In this document: positions 1 to 7,272 of the stretch, in pieces | Position numbering within the stretch: position 1 is the stretch's first letter | How the letters are laid out: each line of letters begins with the position of its first letter | Assembly: GCA_020720185.1 (NCBI GenBank) | Contig: DYPB01000050.1 | Coordinates: 1-14,754, forward strand | Origin: Flavobacterium psychrophilum | GTDB lineage: Bacteria; Bacteroidota; Bacteroidia; Flavobacteriales; Flavobacteriaceae | DNA length: 14,754 nt | Direction of reading: 5' to 3' | Position numbers and translations under genes: made by a program | Notes under the pieces: model-generated | Database searches by the model: none | What the model saw: the letters and a program-made list of their open reading frames with translations, nothing else | Told to the model about the DNA's origin: nothing

Positions 1-2
1 AC

Positions 3-461
3 ATTTTAGGATTATCTGAAAAACAAAAGCAAACTTTTGTAAAACAAGAAGTTGCTGATATATTTCCAGAATATTATCTACTGAAAGTTAATCAATTTAA
101 TGATGTTGCAAAAGATACTCTTGATGAATGGGTTTATTTCCTAAAAAACAGCGAAGTAAAAGACAGTTTCAAAGCAAAAGGGTTAAAAGAAGCTAACGAA
201 GTTCTTGACATTATGCGACTACCAAAGGAAGATCAATATGGTTATAATCGTCATATGGATAATTTGAGTTTAAAAGCAAGTGAAGCATTTTCTTTAAAAT
301 CGGAGGCAGAGTTTAAAGTTAGAGAAGATGAAAAATTAAAAAACACAATTGAAATTGCTTTAAACGCAATGAAAAATGGTGCAGAAAATGATTTTATATC
401 AAAAATAACAGGATTGACAATTGAGAAAATACAGGAATTGAGAGGCGAAACGGATAATTAA
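3..461 (+). CDS. Rpn family recombination-promoting nuclease / PD-(D/E)XK transposase-like protein, C-terminal part
   Basis: The frame is open from the left edge to TAA at 459-461, giving 152 visible residues, so the gene starts outside the window. The in-frame ATG at 213 is internal: the coding-like sequence continues upstream of it without a break. The segment reading DEWVYFLKNSEVKDSFKAKG (about residues 41-60), followed by a 'KEANEVLDIM' stretch and a charged coiled region, matches the C-terminal half of Rpn/PD-(D/E)XK family transposase-like proteins common in Bacteroidota. The end, with TGLTIEKIQEL, is the typical small helix seen in these proteins ('a GLS/T-x-E-x-I-x-x-L' tail). Family members are nucleases linked to recA-independent recombination in Escherichia coli. 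The catalytic N-terminal domain is not visible, so activity cannot be judged. Family assignment is from recalled family patterns. Confidence 0.8.
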   Translation: MLGLSEKQKQTFVKQEVADIFPEYYLLKVNQFNDVAKDTLDEWVYFLKNSEVKDSFKAKGLKEANEVLDIMRLPKEDQYGYNRHMDNLSLKASEAFSLKSEAEFKVREDEKLKNTIEIALNAMKNGAENDFISKITGLTIEKIQELRGETDN

Positions 462-628
462 ATCTTCTGCCAACAAACGGTTTGCAAGATTGTGGGGTGA
501 GTGCTTTTTTAGAAGCATTTGTGTATGGGTCTATCAAATTTTTAAACACGGAAAATTTCAAACAGAAACTCATAGACTTTGAAAATAAAATCCTGAATTT
601 GTCAAAAATAAAGAAAGAAATTAAATAA
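458..628 (+). pseudogene. Orphan open stretch, possible gene remnant or intergenic repeat
   Basis: A frame without an ATG runs from 458 to TAA at 626-628. It reads NLLPTNGLQDCGVSAFLEAF, then a 'VYGSIKFLNTENFKQ' segment and a lysine-rich end. It starts essentially at the stop codon of the Rpn-like gene and ends one base before the convergent thrC stop. The residue composition in the second half (about 521-625) is protein-like, which suggests the tail of a gene cut off by an insertion. The first part (467-510, CTGCCAACAAACGG followed by TTTGCAAG) also resembles non-coding repeats that I associate with intergenic DNA of flavobacteria, so the frame may be open by chance. I do not recognise a family. 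No terminator hairpin is visible between these convergent genes. Confidence 0.3.
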
Positions 629-1930
629 CTATCTTGTGAAACTTAACAAATACGATTTCAATTCATCGTATGTTTTAATTTTGATATTTATTTTTTCTTT
701 ATTCAAAACACTTTCAATTTGTTTAGGAATTTCTAATTTGATATTCAAAATAGGTTCAACAACATCTAAAAACTTTATGGGATGTGCCGTTTCTATAAAT
801 ATTCCAATGCAGTTTTCGTGGTTTTGTAATTCGTGTTTTAAACCTAAATATCCAACCGCTCCGTGTGGTTCTGCGATATAATTGTTGTTTTTGTATATTT
901 CTAATAATGCTTCCTTGGTTTGTTCATCGTTAAATGAAAACGAAGAAAAATCTTTTTTAAATTCCGTCAAATTGTTGTTATACATTTCTTGAATTCTGAC
1001 AAAATTACTAGGATTTCCAACATCCATTGCGTTAGAAATAGTTGCTTTTGAAGGTTTCGGATTATATATTCCTGTCTCTAAAAATTCAGGTACCGTATCG
1101 TTTACATTGGTAGATGCTATAAAATGTTTGATGGGCAAACCCATTTTTTTTGCCAAAATTCCAGCACAAATATTACCAAAATTACCACTTGGACAAGAGA
1201 ATATTATTGGTTTTTTCAAATGTTTCAGTTGCTTGTAGGCAAAGAAAAAGTAAAACATTTGTGGCAACCAACGGGCAATATTGATTGAGTTTGCCGAAGT
1301 TAAATTATTATTTTGCAATTCATCATCTATAAATGCTTTTTTAACCATATCTTGGCAATCATCAAAAACACCATCAACTTCGAGAGCTGTTATATTTCGT
1401 CCCAAAGTTGTCAATTGTCGTTCTTGAATATCACTTACTTTACCCGATGGATATAAAATTACAACATCAACACCAGTAACACCAAGAAAACCACTTGCAA
1501 CAGCACCACCAGTATCTCCAGAAGTGGCAACCAAAACCGTGTTTTTATTCTCCTTCCTATCTTTGTTAAAATAACCCAAACAACGAGACATAAAGCGTGC
1601 TCCAACATCTTTGAAAGCCATTGTTGGACCATGATATAATTCGAGCGAATAAATATTTTTTTCCACTTTAACAGTTGGAAATTCAAAACACAAGGTTTCG
1701 AGAATAATTTGTTTTAAATTACTTTCGGGAATTTCATCGCCAACAAATTGTTTGATAACTTCAAATGCAATTTCAATATTAGAGTATTTTTCAATATTTG
1801 CAATAAAATCAATTGACAATTCAGTAATTTCTTCAGGAAAATACAAACCTTTATCTGGAGCCAATCCTTGAATAACGGCTTCTTTAAAAGAAACATTTGT
1901 TGCGGTTTTGTTTAAACTGTAATAATTCAT
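629..1930 (-). CDS. thrC: Threonine synthase
   Basis: A PLP enzyme of 433 residues converting O-phospho-L-homoserine to threonine in the cytoplasm, the last step of threonine synthesis. Visible features are the N-terminal threonine synthase domain (MNYYSLN...GLAPDKGLYFPE, residues 1-33), the Schiff-base lysine K107 in GPTMAFKDVGARF, the TSGDTGGA segment at 136-143, and the phosphate-binding SGNFGN loop at 248-253. The length is normal for the bacterial family. The start ATG at 1928-1930 fits the family N-terminus. The gene stands alone: no thrA or thrB is adjacent, although in many Bacteroidota thrABC form an operon. It is divergent from the porZ-like gene and convergent with the left-edge remnants. 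I found no clean TAnnTTTG element for it in 1931-2100. Confidence 0.96.
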   Translation of the reverse strand: MNYYSLNKTATNVSFKEAVIQGLAPDKGLYFPEEITELSIDFIANIEKYSNIEIAFEVIKQFVGDEIPESNLKQIILETLCFEFPTVKVEKNIYSLELYHGPTMAFKDVGARFMSRCLGYFNKDRKENKNTVLVATSGDTGGAVASGFLGVTGVDVVILYPSGKVSDIQERQLTTLGRNITALEVDGVFDDCQDMVKKAFIDDELQNNNLTSANSINIARWLPQMFYFFFAYKQLKHLKKPIIFSCPSGNFGNICAGILAKKMGLPIKHFIASTNVNDTVPEFLETGIYNPKPSKATISNAMDVGNPSNFVRIQEMYNNNLTEFKKDFSSFSFNDEQTKEALLEIYKNNNYIAEPHGAVGYLGLKHELQNHENCIGIFIETAHPIKFLDVVEPILNIKLEIPKQIESVLNKEKINIKIKTYDELKSYLLSFTR

Positions 1931-1939
1931 AGTAATTGT

Positions 1940-1957
1940 GAGGCACGAAGCAATCTC
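1940..1957. repeat. Degenerate copy of a widespread intergenic repeat (GAGGCACGAAGCAATCTC type)
   Basis: The stretch GAGGCACGAAGCAATCTC lies 10 bases upstream of the thrC start. Together with the preceding GTAATTGT (1932-1939), it matches, with two differences by memory, the repeat beginning GTCATTGCGAGG that recurs between genes in many bacteria. AAGCAAT (1948-1954) is inverted as ATTGCTT (2002-2008), and a smaller AGATT/AATCT inverted pair (1965-1969 and 1977-1981) lies between them, so the element could fold. On the minus strand it would lie in the thrC leader. Whether it is repeated elsewhere in this genome cannot be seen here. Confidence 0.5.
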
Positions 1958-2023
1958 GATTTTTAGATTTTAAATGAATCTCAAAAATTCTTAATTCGAT
2001 AATTGCTTAATTCTTTTTTTGAG

Positions 2024-2056
2024 GTTACAAAAAATATTTTGTAAAGTTACAAAAAA
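2024..2056. promoter_or_regulatory. Operator-like direct and inverted repeats between thrC and porZ
   Basis: GTTACAAAAAA occurs at 2024-2034 and again at 2046-2056, exactly 22 bp apart (about two helical turns). Inside the region TTACAAAA (2025-2032) and TTTTGTAA (2037-2044) form a perfect 8-bp inverted repeat around a 4-base centre. The site lies about 95 bp upstream of thrC and about 170 bp upstream of porZ. It could bind a dimeric regulator, but A/T runs form such patterns easily and no regulator is identified. Confidence 0.3.
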
Positions 2057-2166
2057 AATATGGAACCTAAAAAGTTAGAAAATTTAACCTATCCCCCGAA
2101 AACCTATTTGATTATCCGCAAGGAATAAAAAAACCACAAATAGATTTAATTTAAAGTGTAATAAAT

Positions 2167-2195
2167 TTGCAATAAAACGGTTTGTATTATATTTG
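2167..2195 (+). promoter_or_regulatory. Promoter of the porZ-like gene (Bacteroidota type)
   Basis: TATATTTG at 2188-2195 is an exact match to the Bacteroidota -7 element TAnnTTTG. TTG at 2167-2169 lies 18 bases upstream as a -33 element. Transcription would begin near 2200, leaving a leader of about 15 bases before the ATG at 2215. This argues against translation from the upstream in-frame TTG at 2182, which would precede the transcript start. Confidence 0.65.
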
Positions 2196-2214
2196 TCCTC
2201 TAAATTCATTACAA

Positions 2215-4524
2215 ATGAGATTTTTTTTTATTGTTTATTTTATTTTTACATCAACTTCAATTGTTTTTTCTCAAAATAATTTGTTATGGCAAGGTTATTA
2301 TTCTTACAATCAAATTACAGAAATTTCTGAATCGCCAAATCAAATATATGCTGCTTCGCAAAATGCTGTTTTTAGTAAAAATAGTAACAATAATGAGGTT
2401 AAAACAATTACAACTATCGATGGTTTATCCGGCGAAAACATATCGGCAATGTATTACAGTGTTGATTTTAATAAAACATTAATTGGATATGAAAACGGAT
2501 TAATTATTGTTGTCAATAATCAGGATCAAAGTACTTATAAAGCCATCGGAATTATTCAAAAACAGATTCCTAGCAATCTAAAAAAAGTTAATCATTTTAT
2601 GGAACATAATGGTATGGTTTATGTTTCGTGCGATTTTGGTGTGGTTAAGTTTTTTATGAATAATTCAGAATTTGGGGATACCTATTTCTTTTCTCCATCA
2701 ATTTCAAATTATGAAGCGGCTATACAAACTACTATTTTTAATAACGATATTTATGTAGTTACTAAATATAATGGTATAAAAAAAGCGGCTTTAAACAATC
2801 CAAATCTAAACGATTTTGCACAATGGCAGGTTTTTGACTCAGGTTTTTGGTTAGGAATTTGCACTGTAAATAATCAATTAGTTGGAGCAAATGCTAATAA
2901 TAATTTGTATAAATTTACTGCAGGCACAACCGCTTTTTTTTATAGTTTGCCTTCATCGGTATTGGATTTCAGGGTTTATGACAGCCAATTAATTGCTACA
3001 ACGGGTTCAAAAGCGGTTGTTTTTGACGGTTCGTTATTGCCAACTCATCAAATAGATAACACATCTATATTACCTACAATTCCAACATTTACTTGTGCAA
3101 CCATCATTAATAATTTGGTGTACATTGGCACAAGAGAAAACGGAATTTATACAACAAACAACGGATTTAATTTTGAAAACATTACCCCAAACTCTCCTAT
3201 CAGAAATGTAATTTTTAATGTAAGTGCTTCAACAAAGGGTTTATGGGCGGTTTATGGAGGATATAGTGGTGATTATAATCCATATACCTATAACAATTTT
3301 GGTACCGTAAACCAATATGGCATTAGTAAATTTGACGGAAATAACTGGAAAAACATTCCTTATAGCGAGGTATTAGGAGCAAAAGCCCTAACCAGAATAA
3401 CCATAAATCCAAAAAACAGCAACCAAATTTATATCAGTTCAATGTTTTCGGGTTTATTAAAAATTGAAAACGATGTGGCAACAACATTGTACAACAACAG
3501 CAATAGTGGTATAGAATCCTTATCGGGAAACAACATAAACTTTTGGATAAACGCAGCCGCATTCGACAAAAAAGGAAATCTTTGGATTACAAATGCTAGG
3601 ATTAATAATGGTTTAAAAGAGTTTAAAACCGATGGTACTTGGCTATCAGTACCAATGGCACCTATATCTCCAGCATCAGGAGGAGTAGGAGGTTATTTAG
3701 ATTCTGATTATGGCAATATTGTTATTGATAAAAACGGTACAAAGTGGCTTTCGAGTTCAAAAAATGGTGTTATTGGATATAATGAAAATGGCAATGTTTA
3801 TAAAAAAATGACCTTTGGTTCAGGCAACGGAAACCTTCCGTCAATTGATGCTAGAGTTGTTGCGTTAGACAATAAAAACCAACTGTGGATAGGAACTACA
3901 AACGGTTTACGGGTATTGTCAAGCATTGATAATTTTAATTCAAGTACACAAATAAATGCCAATTCTATTATTATTTTAGACGATGGATTAGCACAAGAGC
4001 TTTTATATGAACAATGGATAACCGATATTGTAGTTGATGGTGCTAACAGAAAATGGATTTCAACAAATAATTCGGGGGTGTTTTTGTTATCTTATAACGG
4101 GCAAGAAACCATTTATCATTTTACGACCGCAAACTCACCATTGCCGAGTGATTCTGTATTAGATCTTGAGATAGATGGGGCAACTGGCGAGGTTTTTATG
4201 GCTACTATAAAAGGGATGATTTCATTTAAAGGGGTTTCTACTAAAGCAAGTGATAGTCTGGATAATGTTTTTATCTATCCAAATCCTGTTCGACCAGAAT
4301 TTGAAGGAACTGTAAAAATTAGTGGATTGATTGACAAAGCCAATATTAAAATTACTGATATTGAAGGAAATTTGGTTCACGAAACCACATCGGCAGGAGG
4401 CACAATAGAATGGGATACTACCGCTTTTGGTAAATATAAAGTAGCTTCTGGGGTTTATATGGTATTTATTGCCGCATCAGACGGTAGCCAAACTAAAGTT
4501 AAAAAAGTAATGATTGTTAGATAA
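2215..4524 (+). CDS. porZ: PorZ-like type IX secretion system cell-surface protein (beta-propeller with C-terminal sorting-type domain)
   Basis: A protein of 769 residues. Residues 1-19 (MRFFFIVYFIFTSTSIVFS, followed by QNN) form a signal peptide. The next part, LLWQGYYSYNQITEISESP, then 'DGLSGENISAMYYS' and 'GYENGLIIVV', matches the N-terminal propeller of flavobacterial PorZ as I recall it. Four short blade motifs follow, at about residues 451 (DKKGNLWIT), 505 (DKNGTKWLS), 552 (DNKNQLWIGTTNG) and 608 (DGANRKWIS), like two-component-regulator propellers. Residues 683-769 (YPNPV ... VYMVFIAASDGSQTKVKK) form a type IX sorting-type domain. In Porphyromonas, PorZ works on the cell surface with the sortase PorU to deliver anionic LPS to cargo. 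The ATG at 2215 is preferred because it begins the signal peptide just after a good promoter; an upstream TTG (2182) overlaps the promoter. No other secretion genes are nearby. Confidence 0.85.
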   Translation: MRFFFIVYFIFTSTSIVFSQNNLLWQGYYSYNQITEISESPNQIYAASQNAVFSKNSNNNEVKTITTIDGLSGENISAMYYSVDFNKTLIGYENGLIIVVNNQDQSTYKAIGIIQKQIPSNLKKVNHFMEHNGMVYVSCDFGVVKFFMNNSEFGDTYFFSPSISNYEAAIQTTIFNNDIYVVTKYNGIKKAALNNPNLNDFAQWQVFDSGFWLGICTVNNQLVGANANNNLYKFTAGTTAFFYSLPSSVLDFRVYDSQLIATTGSKAVVFDGSLLPTHQIDNTSILPTIPTFTCATIINNLVYIGTRENGIYTTNNGFNFENITPNSPIRNVIFNVSASTKGLWAVYGGYSGDYNPYTYNNFGTVNQYGISKFDGNNWKNIPYSEVLGAKALTRITINPKNSNQIYISSMFSGLLKIENDVATTLYNNSNSGIESLSGNNINFWINAAAFDKKGNLWITNARINNGLKEFKTDGTWLSVPMAPISPASGGVGGYLDSDYGNIVIDKNGTKWLSSSKNGVIGYNENGNVYKKMTFGSGNGNLPSIDARVVALDNKNQLWIGTTNGLRVLSSIDNFNSSTQINANSIIILDDGLAQELLYEQWITDIVVDGANRKWISTNNSGVFLLSYNGQETIYHFTTANSPLPSDSVLDLEIDGATGEVFMATIKGMISFKGVSTKASDSLDNVFIYPNPVRPEFEGTVKISGLIDKANIKITDIEGNLVHETTSAGGTIEWDTTAFGKYKVASGVYMVFIAASDGSQTKVKKVMIVR

Positions 4525-4547
4525 AAAACTAATTTTTAGGACCTACC

Positions 4548-4740
4548 TTAAGTCAAATAATTATTGCAACTATTACAATAGAAAACAAATACTTGCAAGA
4601 AAAAATCATTTTAAAAGTTGAACAAATTTTGAAAACAAAATAAAAACTTACGAAACCAACATAACAATTTGGTTTATCAATTATATAACCCGACCCAAAA
4701 AGAAATTAATATTGTAGAAGGAGTAATTTATAAAAAAATC
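4548..4740 (+). pseudogene. Remnant of a TaqI/Eco57I-like restriction-modification methylase C-terminus
   Basis: Two adjacent frames carry pieces that line up with one family. Frame one (4548-4643, ending in TAA) reads ENKYLQEKIILKVEQILKTK at its end. Frame two, entered from about 4639, gives LVYQLYNPTQKEINIVEG at 4669-4722. In intact type II/IIG methylases with a TaqI-like C-terminal specificity domain, a helix like 'F-x-x-x-V-D-x-I-L-x-x-K-K' is followed by 'L-E-x-x-I-D-x-L-V-Y-x-L-Y-x-L-T-x-E-E-I-x-I-V-E-G'. The order, spacing and the VYQLY and IVEG matches support a decayed end of such a gene with a frameshift and loss of the upstream catalytic part. The frame continues openly to TAA at 4795-4797, but that tail looks non-coding. 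Assignment is from memory of the family pattern. Confidence 0.5.
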
Positions 4741-4772
4741 TTTTCCACATTTATACTAAAATTTAAAAACCC

Positions 4773-4780
4773 TATTTTTG
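4773..4780 (+). promoter_or_regulatory. Candidate -7 element for kbl
   Basis: TATTTTTG is an exact TAnnTTTG match placed 25 bases before the kbl ATG, the same arrangement as at porZ. No TTG is found at the usual -33 distance, so the promoter is only partly supported. Confidence 0.4.
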
Positions 4781-4805
4781 TACCAAATAATTCATAACTA
4801 AAAAA

Positions 4806-5996
4806 ATGTATTCAACAATAAAACAACATCTTCAGAAAGAACTTCAAACGATTGAAGACAATGGGATTTACAAAACCGAACGAATTATAACTTCTCCGCA
4901 AGGGGCAGCAATAACGGTTAATGGAAAAACGGTTTTAAATTTTTGTGCCAATAATTATTTAGGATTATCCTCTCATCCAGAGGTAATTCAGGCAGCAAAA
5001 AACACGCTGGATAGTCATGGTTTTGGTATGTCTTCAGTCCGGTTTATTTGTGGCACACAGGATATTCATAAAACATTGGAACAAAAAATAGCCCATTTTT
5101 ATGGAACCGAAGATACTATTTTATATGCTGCCGCTTTTGATGCCAATGGCGGTATATTCGAACCACTTTTGAACGAGGAGGATTGTATTATTTCGGACTC
5201 TTTAAACCACGCATCAATTATTGATGGGGTTCGATTATGTAAAGCCGCTCGATACCGATATGAAAATTCTAACATGGCAGATTTAGAGCAACAATTAATT
5301 AAGGCAACCGAGGTAGGAACTCGATTTAAACTAATTGTTACCGATGGTGTTTTCTCAATGGATGGTGTTGTTGCTCCATTAGATAAAATTTGCAATTTGG
5401 CAGATAAATACGATGCAATGGTAATGGTCGATGAATGCCATGCCGCAGGTTTTATTGGACAAACAGGAAAAGGAACGATGGAAGTCAAAGGCGTTATGGG
5501 CAGGGTTGATATTATTACGGGAACGCTTGGCAAGGCACTTGGCGGAGCAATGGGTGGTTATACAACTGCTAAAAAAGAGATTATCGAAATCTTGCGTCAG
5601 CGGTCTCGTCCATATTTATTTTCAAATTCATTAGCACCTGCCATTGTTGGGGCATCGATTAAAGTCTTTGAATTGTTAGAAAAAGACAATTCCTTAAGAG
5701 ATAAATTAGAATGGAATACCAACTATTTTAAAAACGGAATTAAAGCCGCAGGTTTTGATATTATTGATGGCGATTCGGCAATTGTTCCTGTAATGCTTTA
5801 CGACGCTAAATTGTCTCAAAGAATGGCAAACGATTTGCTTATAGAAGGTATTTATGTTATAGGTTTTTTCTATCCAGTTGTACCAAAAGACAAAGCCAGA
5901 ATAAGGGTTCAATTATCAGCGGCTCACGATAAAGAACATCTTGACCAAGCCATTGAGGCATTTATTAAAGTTGGAAAAAACCTAAAAGTTATATGA
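4806..5996 (+). CDS. kbl: Glycine C-acetyltransferase (2-amino-3-ketobutyrate CoA ligase)
   Basis: A fold-type I PLP enzyme of 396 residues, close to the 398 of the Escherichia coli protein. With CoA it cleaves 2-amino-3-oxobutyrate to glycine and acetyl-CoA, the second step of threonine breakdown. Features seen are [16 protein letters not shown] (45-60), SVRFICGTQ (77-85), [11 protein letters not shown] (131-141), the PLP-contacting VDECHAAG (208-215) and the lysine K243 in [14 protein letters not shown]. The C-terminus [20 protein letters not shown] fits the alpha-oxoamine synthase family. Related enzymes (BioF, HemA, serine palmitoyltransferase) are similar, but the SVRFICGTQ and SMDGVVAPL patterns and the length favour Kbl. 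The usual partner threonine dehydrogenase (tdh) is not in the window. The gene appears monocistronic and ends at a shared terminator with fbp. Confidence 0.92.
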   Translation: MYSTIKQHLQKELQTIEDNGIYKTERIITSPQGAAITVNGKTVLNFCANNYLGLSSHPEVIQAAKNTLDSHGFGMSSVRFICGTQDIHKTLEQKIAHFYGTEDTILYAAAFDANGGIFEPLLNEEDCIISDSLNHASIIDGVRLCKAARYRYENSNMADLEQQLIKATEVGTRFKLIVTDGVFSMDGVVAPLDKICNLADKYDAMVMVDECHAAGFIGQTGKGTMEVKGVMGRVDIITGTLGKALGGAMGGYTTAKKEIIEILRQRSRPYLFSNSLAPAIVGASIKVFELLEKDNSLRDKLEWNTNYFKNGIKAAGFDIIDGDSAIVPVMLYDAKLSQRMANDLLIEGIYVIGFFYPVVPKDKARIRVQLSAAHDKEHLDQAIEAFIKVGKNLKVI

Positions 5997-6132
5997 TATA
6001 GAACAGTGGGAAGTTGGTAGAGATAGACTCAATTTTGATTATTAGTGTTTTTTACAAAAAATATTATTTAACCCAAATTACGCATTAAAAAAAGTTTCGT
6101 TCCCAACCTTTGCTAAAAGTATCCAAAAACTT

Positions 6133-6172
6133 AAAAAAACGGTCAGAAAAGATAAATTCAAACCGTTTTTTT
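6133..6172. terminator. Bidirectional terminator between kbl and fbp
   Basis: AAAAAAACGGT (6133-6143) pairs perfectly with ACCGTTTTTTT (6162-6172) around an 18-base loop, followed by one more T. The A tract on one side and T tract on the other let it act for both convergent genes. It lies between the kbl stop (5996) and the fbp stop (6183). The rest of the gap (5997-6132) shows nothing I can name. Confidence 0.7.
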
Positions 6173-6182
6173 TGTATTCTAA

Positions 6183-7187
6183 TTATGTGTTTTTCATAAA
6201 TTCTTCCGCCTTTGCAACCATATTGTAACTGCCACAAAAAAACGGTACTCGTTGGTGCAATTCAGTGGGCTGAATTTCCATTATTCGACCAAAACCATCG
6301 CTTGCTTTCCCACCTGCTTGTTCTGTAATAAATGCCATAGGATTACATTCATAAAGAAGTCTTAATTTTCCTTTTGGTGCTTTAGAACTTGTGGGATAAA
6401 TATAAATACCTCCTTTTATCATATTTCTATGAATATCAGATACTAAACTGCCAATATATCTTGAGGTGTATGGACGATCATCCTCTTCAAGTTGACAATA
6501 TTTTAAGTAATTTTTTACACCCTGCGGAAAATGAACATAGTTTCCCTCATTTATAGAATAGATTTTTCCGTCTTTATTAAATTTCATATTTGGATGCGAC
6601 AAATAAAATGTTCCTATTGCGGGATTTAAAGTAAAGCCATTTACACCGTGTCCTGTGGTATAAACTAACATTGTAGAAGTGCCATAAATAACATATCCAG
6701 CAGCTACTTGTTGGGTGCCTGGTTGTAAAAAATCTTCAATAGCAACGGGGGTTCCAATTGGGGTTTTTCTTCTAAATACTGAAAAAATTGTTCCTACCGA
6801 AACATTTACATCAATATTAGAAGAGCCGTCTAATGGATCCATTAAAACAACATATTTGCTGTTATGGTTTTGGTCTGAACCTGCAACAGTTATAAAATCG
6901 TCATTTTCTTCAGATGCTATACCGCAAACTATCTCTCTATTGACTAATGTTTGGATAAAAATCTCGTTGGCATAAACATCTAATTTCTGTTGGTCTTCGC
7001 CCTGAATGTTTTGTTCTCCAGCGGCACCAATAATATCAACCAATCCAGCCTTGTTTACCTTATAATTAACAACCTTTGCGGCAAGCCTAATCGAGTTAAT
7101 AATTCTTGATAATTCTCCTGATGAATATTGAAATTCATTTTGATTCTCTATAATGAATTCTCCAAGTGTTCTATTGCGTTCTTCCAT
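6183..7187 (-). CDS. fbp: Fructose-1,6-bisphosphatase class I
   Basis: Using the ATG at 7185-7187 the protein has 334 residues (Escherichia coli Fbp has 332). It hydrolyses fructose 1,6-bisphosphate to fructose 6-phosphate, the committed step of gluconeogenesis. The start [16 protein letters not shown] matches the family N-terminus. Metal and substrate motifs visible are the ASEENDD segment, the catalytic [20 protein letters not shown] segment, and the C-terminal substrate-binding [20 protein letters not shown] with GKAS following. A TTG further upstream (7215-7217) is in frame but lies inside the -7 promoter element, so it is not the start. The gene is divergent from the GNAT-lysC pair and convergent with kbl. 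Confidence 0.96.
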   Translation of the reverse strand: MEERNRTLGEFIIENQNEFQYSSGELSRIINSIRLAAKVVNYKVNKAGLVDIIGAAGEQNIQGEDQQKLDVYANEIFIQTLVNREIVCGIASEENDDFITVAGSDQNHNSKYVVLMDPLDGSSNIDVNVSVGTIFSVFRRKTPIGTPVAIEDFLQPGTQQVAAGYVIYGTSTMLVYTTGHGVNGFTLNPAIGTFYLSHPNMKFNKDGKIYSINEGNYVHFPQGVKNYLKYCQLEEDDRPYTSRYIGSLVSDIHRNMIKGGIYIYPTSSKAPKGKLRLLYECNPMAFITEQAGGKASDGFGRIMEIQPTELHQRVPFFCGSYNMVAKAEEFMKNT

Positions 7188-7214
7188 TTTTATAAGATAG
7201 TTGTAGTTTACTTG

Positions 7215-7244
7215 CAAATGTAAATATTATAACGCTATAAACAA
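7215..7244 (-). promoter_or_regulatory. fbp promoter
   Basis: Reading the minus strand, TTG (7244-7242) is followed after 19 bases by TACATTTG (7222-7215), an exact Bacteroidota -33/-7 pair. The transcript would begin near 7209, about 20 bases before the fbp ATG. Confidence 0.7.
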
Positions 7245-7261
7245 TATTTTTGTTATTTTTG
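7245..7261 (+). promoter_or_regulatory. Candidate -7 elements for the GNAT-lysC unit
   Basis: TATTTTTG occurs twice, at 7245-7252 and 7254-7261, each an exact TAnnTTTG match upstream of the ATG at 7273. The first gives a leader of about 15 bases, as at porZ. No TTG lies at the correct -33 distance for either. The first copy directly abuts the fbp -33 element on the opposite strand. Confidence 0.45.
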
Positions 7262-7272
7262 CTAAAAAAATT

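Noticed and set aside
2182..2214. In-frame TTG start giving an 11-residue extension of the PorZ-like protein
   Set aside because: It overlaps the -7 promoter element, and the ATG at 2215 starts a normal signal peptide.
4526..4538. Possible terminator after porZ (AAAAACTAATTTTT)
   Set aside because: The two halves do not form a continuous stem; only A/T symmetry is present.
5099..5533. Long minus-strand open frame (144 codons) inside kbl
   Set aside because: It is fully antisense to a gene with all expected Kbl motifs, has a serine- and proline-rich composition typical of a shadow frame, and resembles no family.
6048..6064. Small TTTTTT/AAAAAA hairpin in the kbl-fbp gap
   Set aside because: Only weak A-T pairs with a two-base centre, too tight for a stable loop; the real terminator is at 6133-6172.
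7188..7217. In-frame TTG start giving a 10-residue extension of Fbp
   Set aside because: The TTG is inside the TACATTTG promoter element and the family N-terminus begins at the ATG at 7187.
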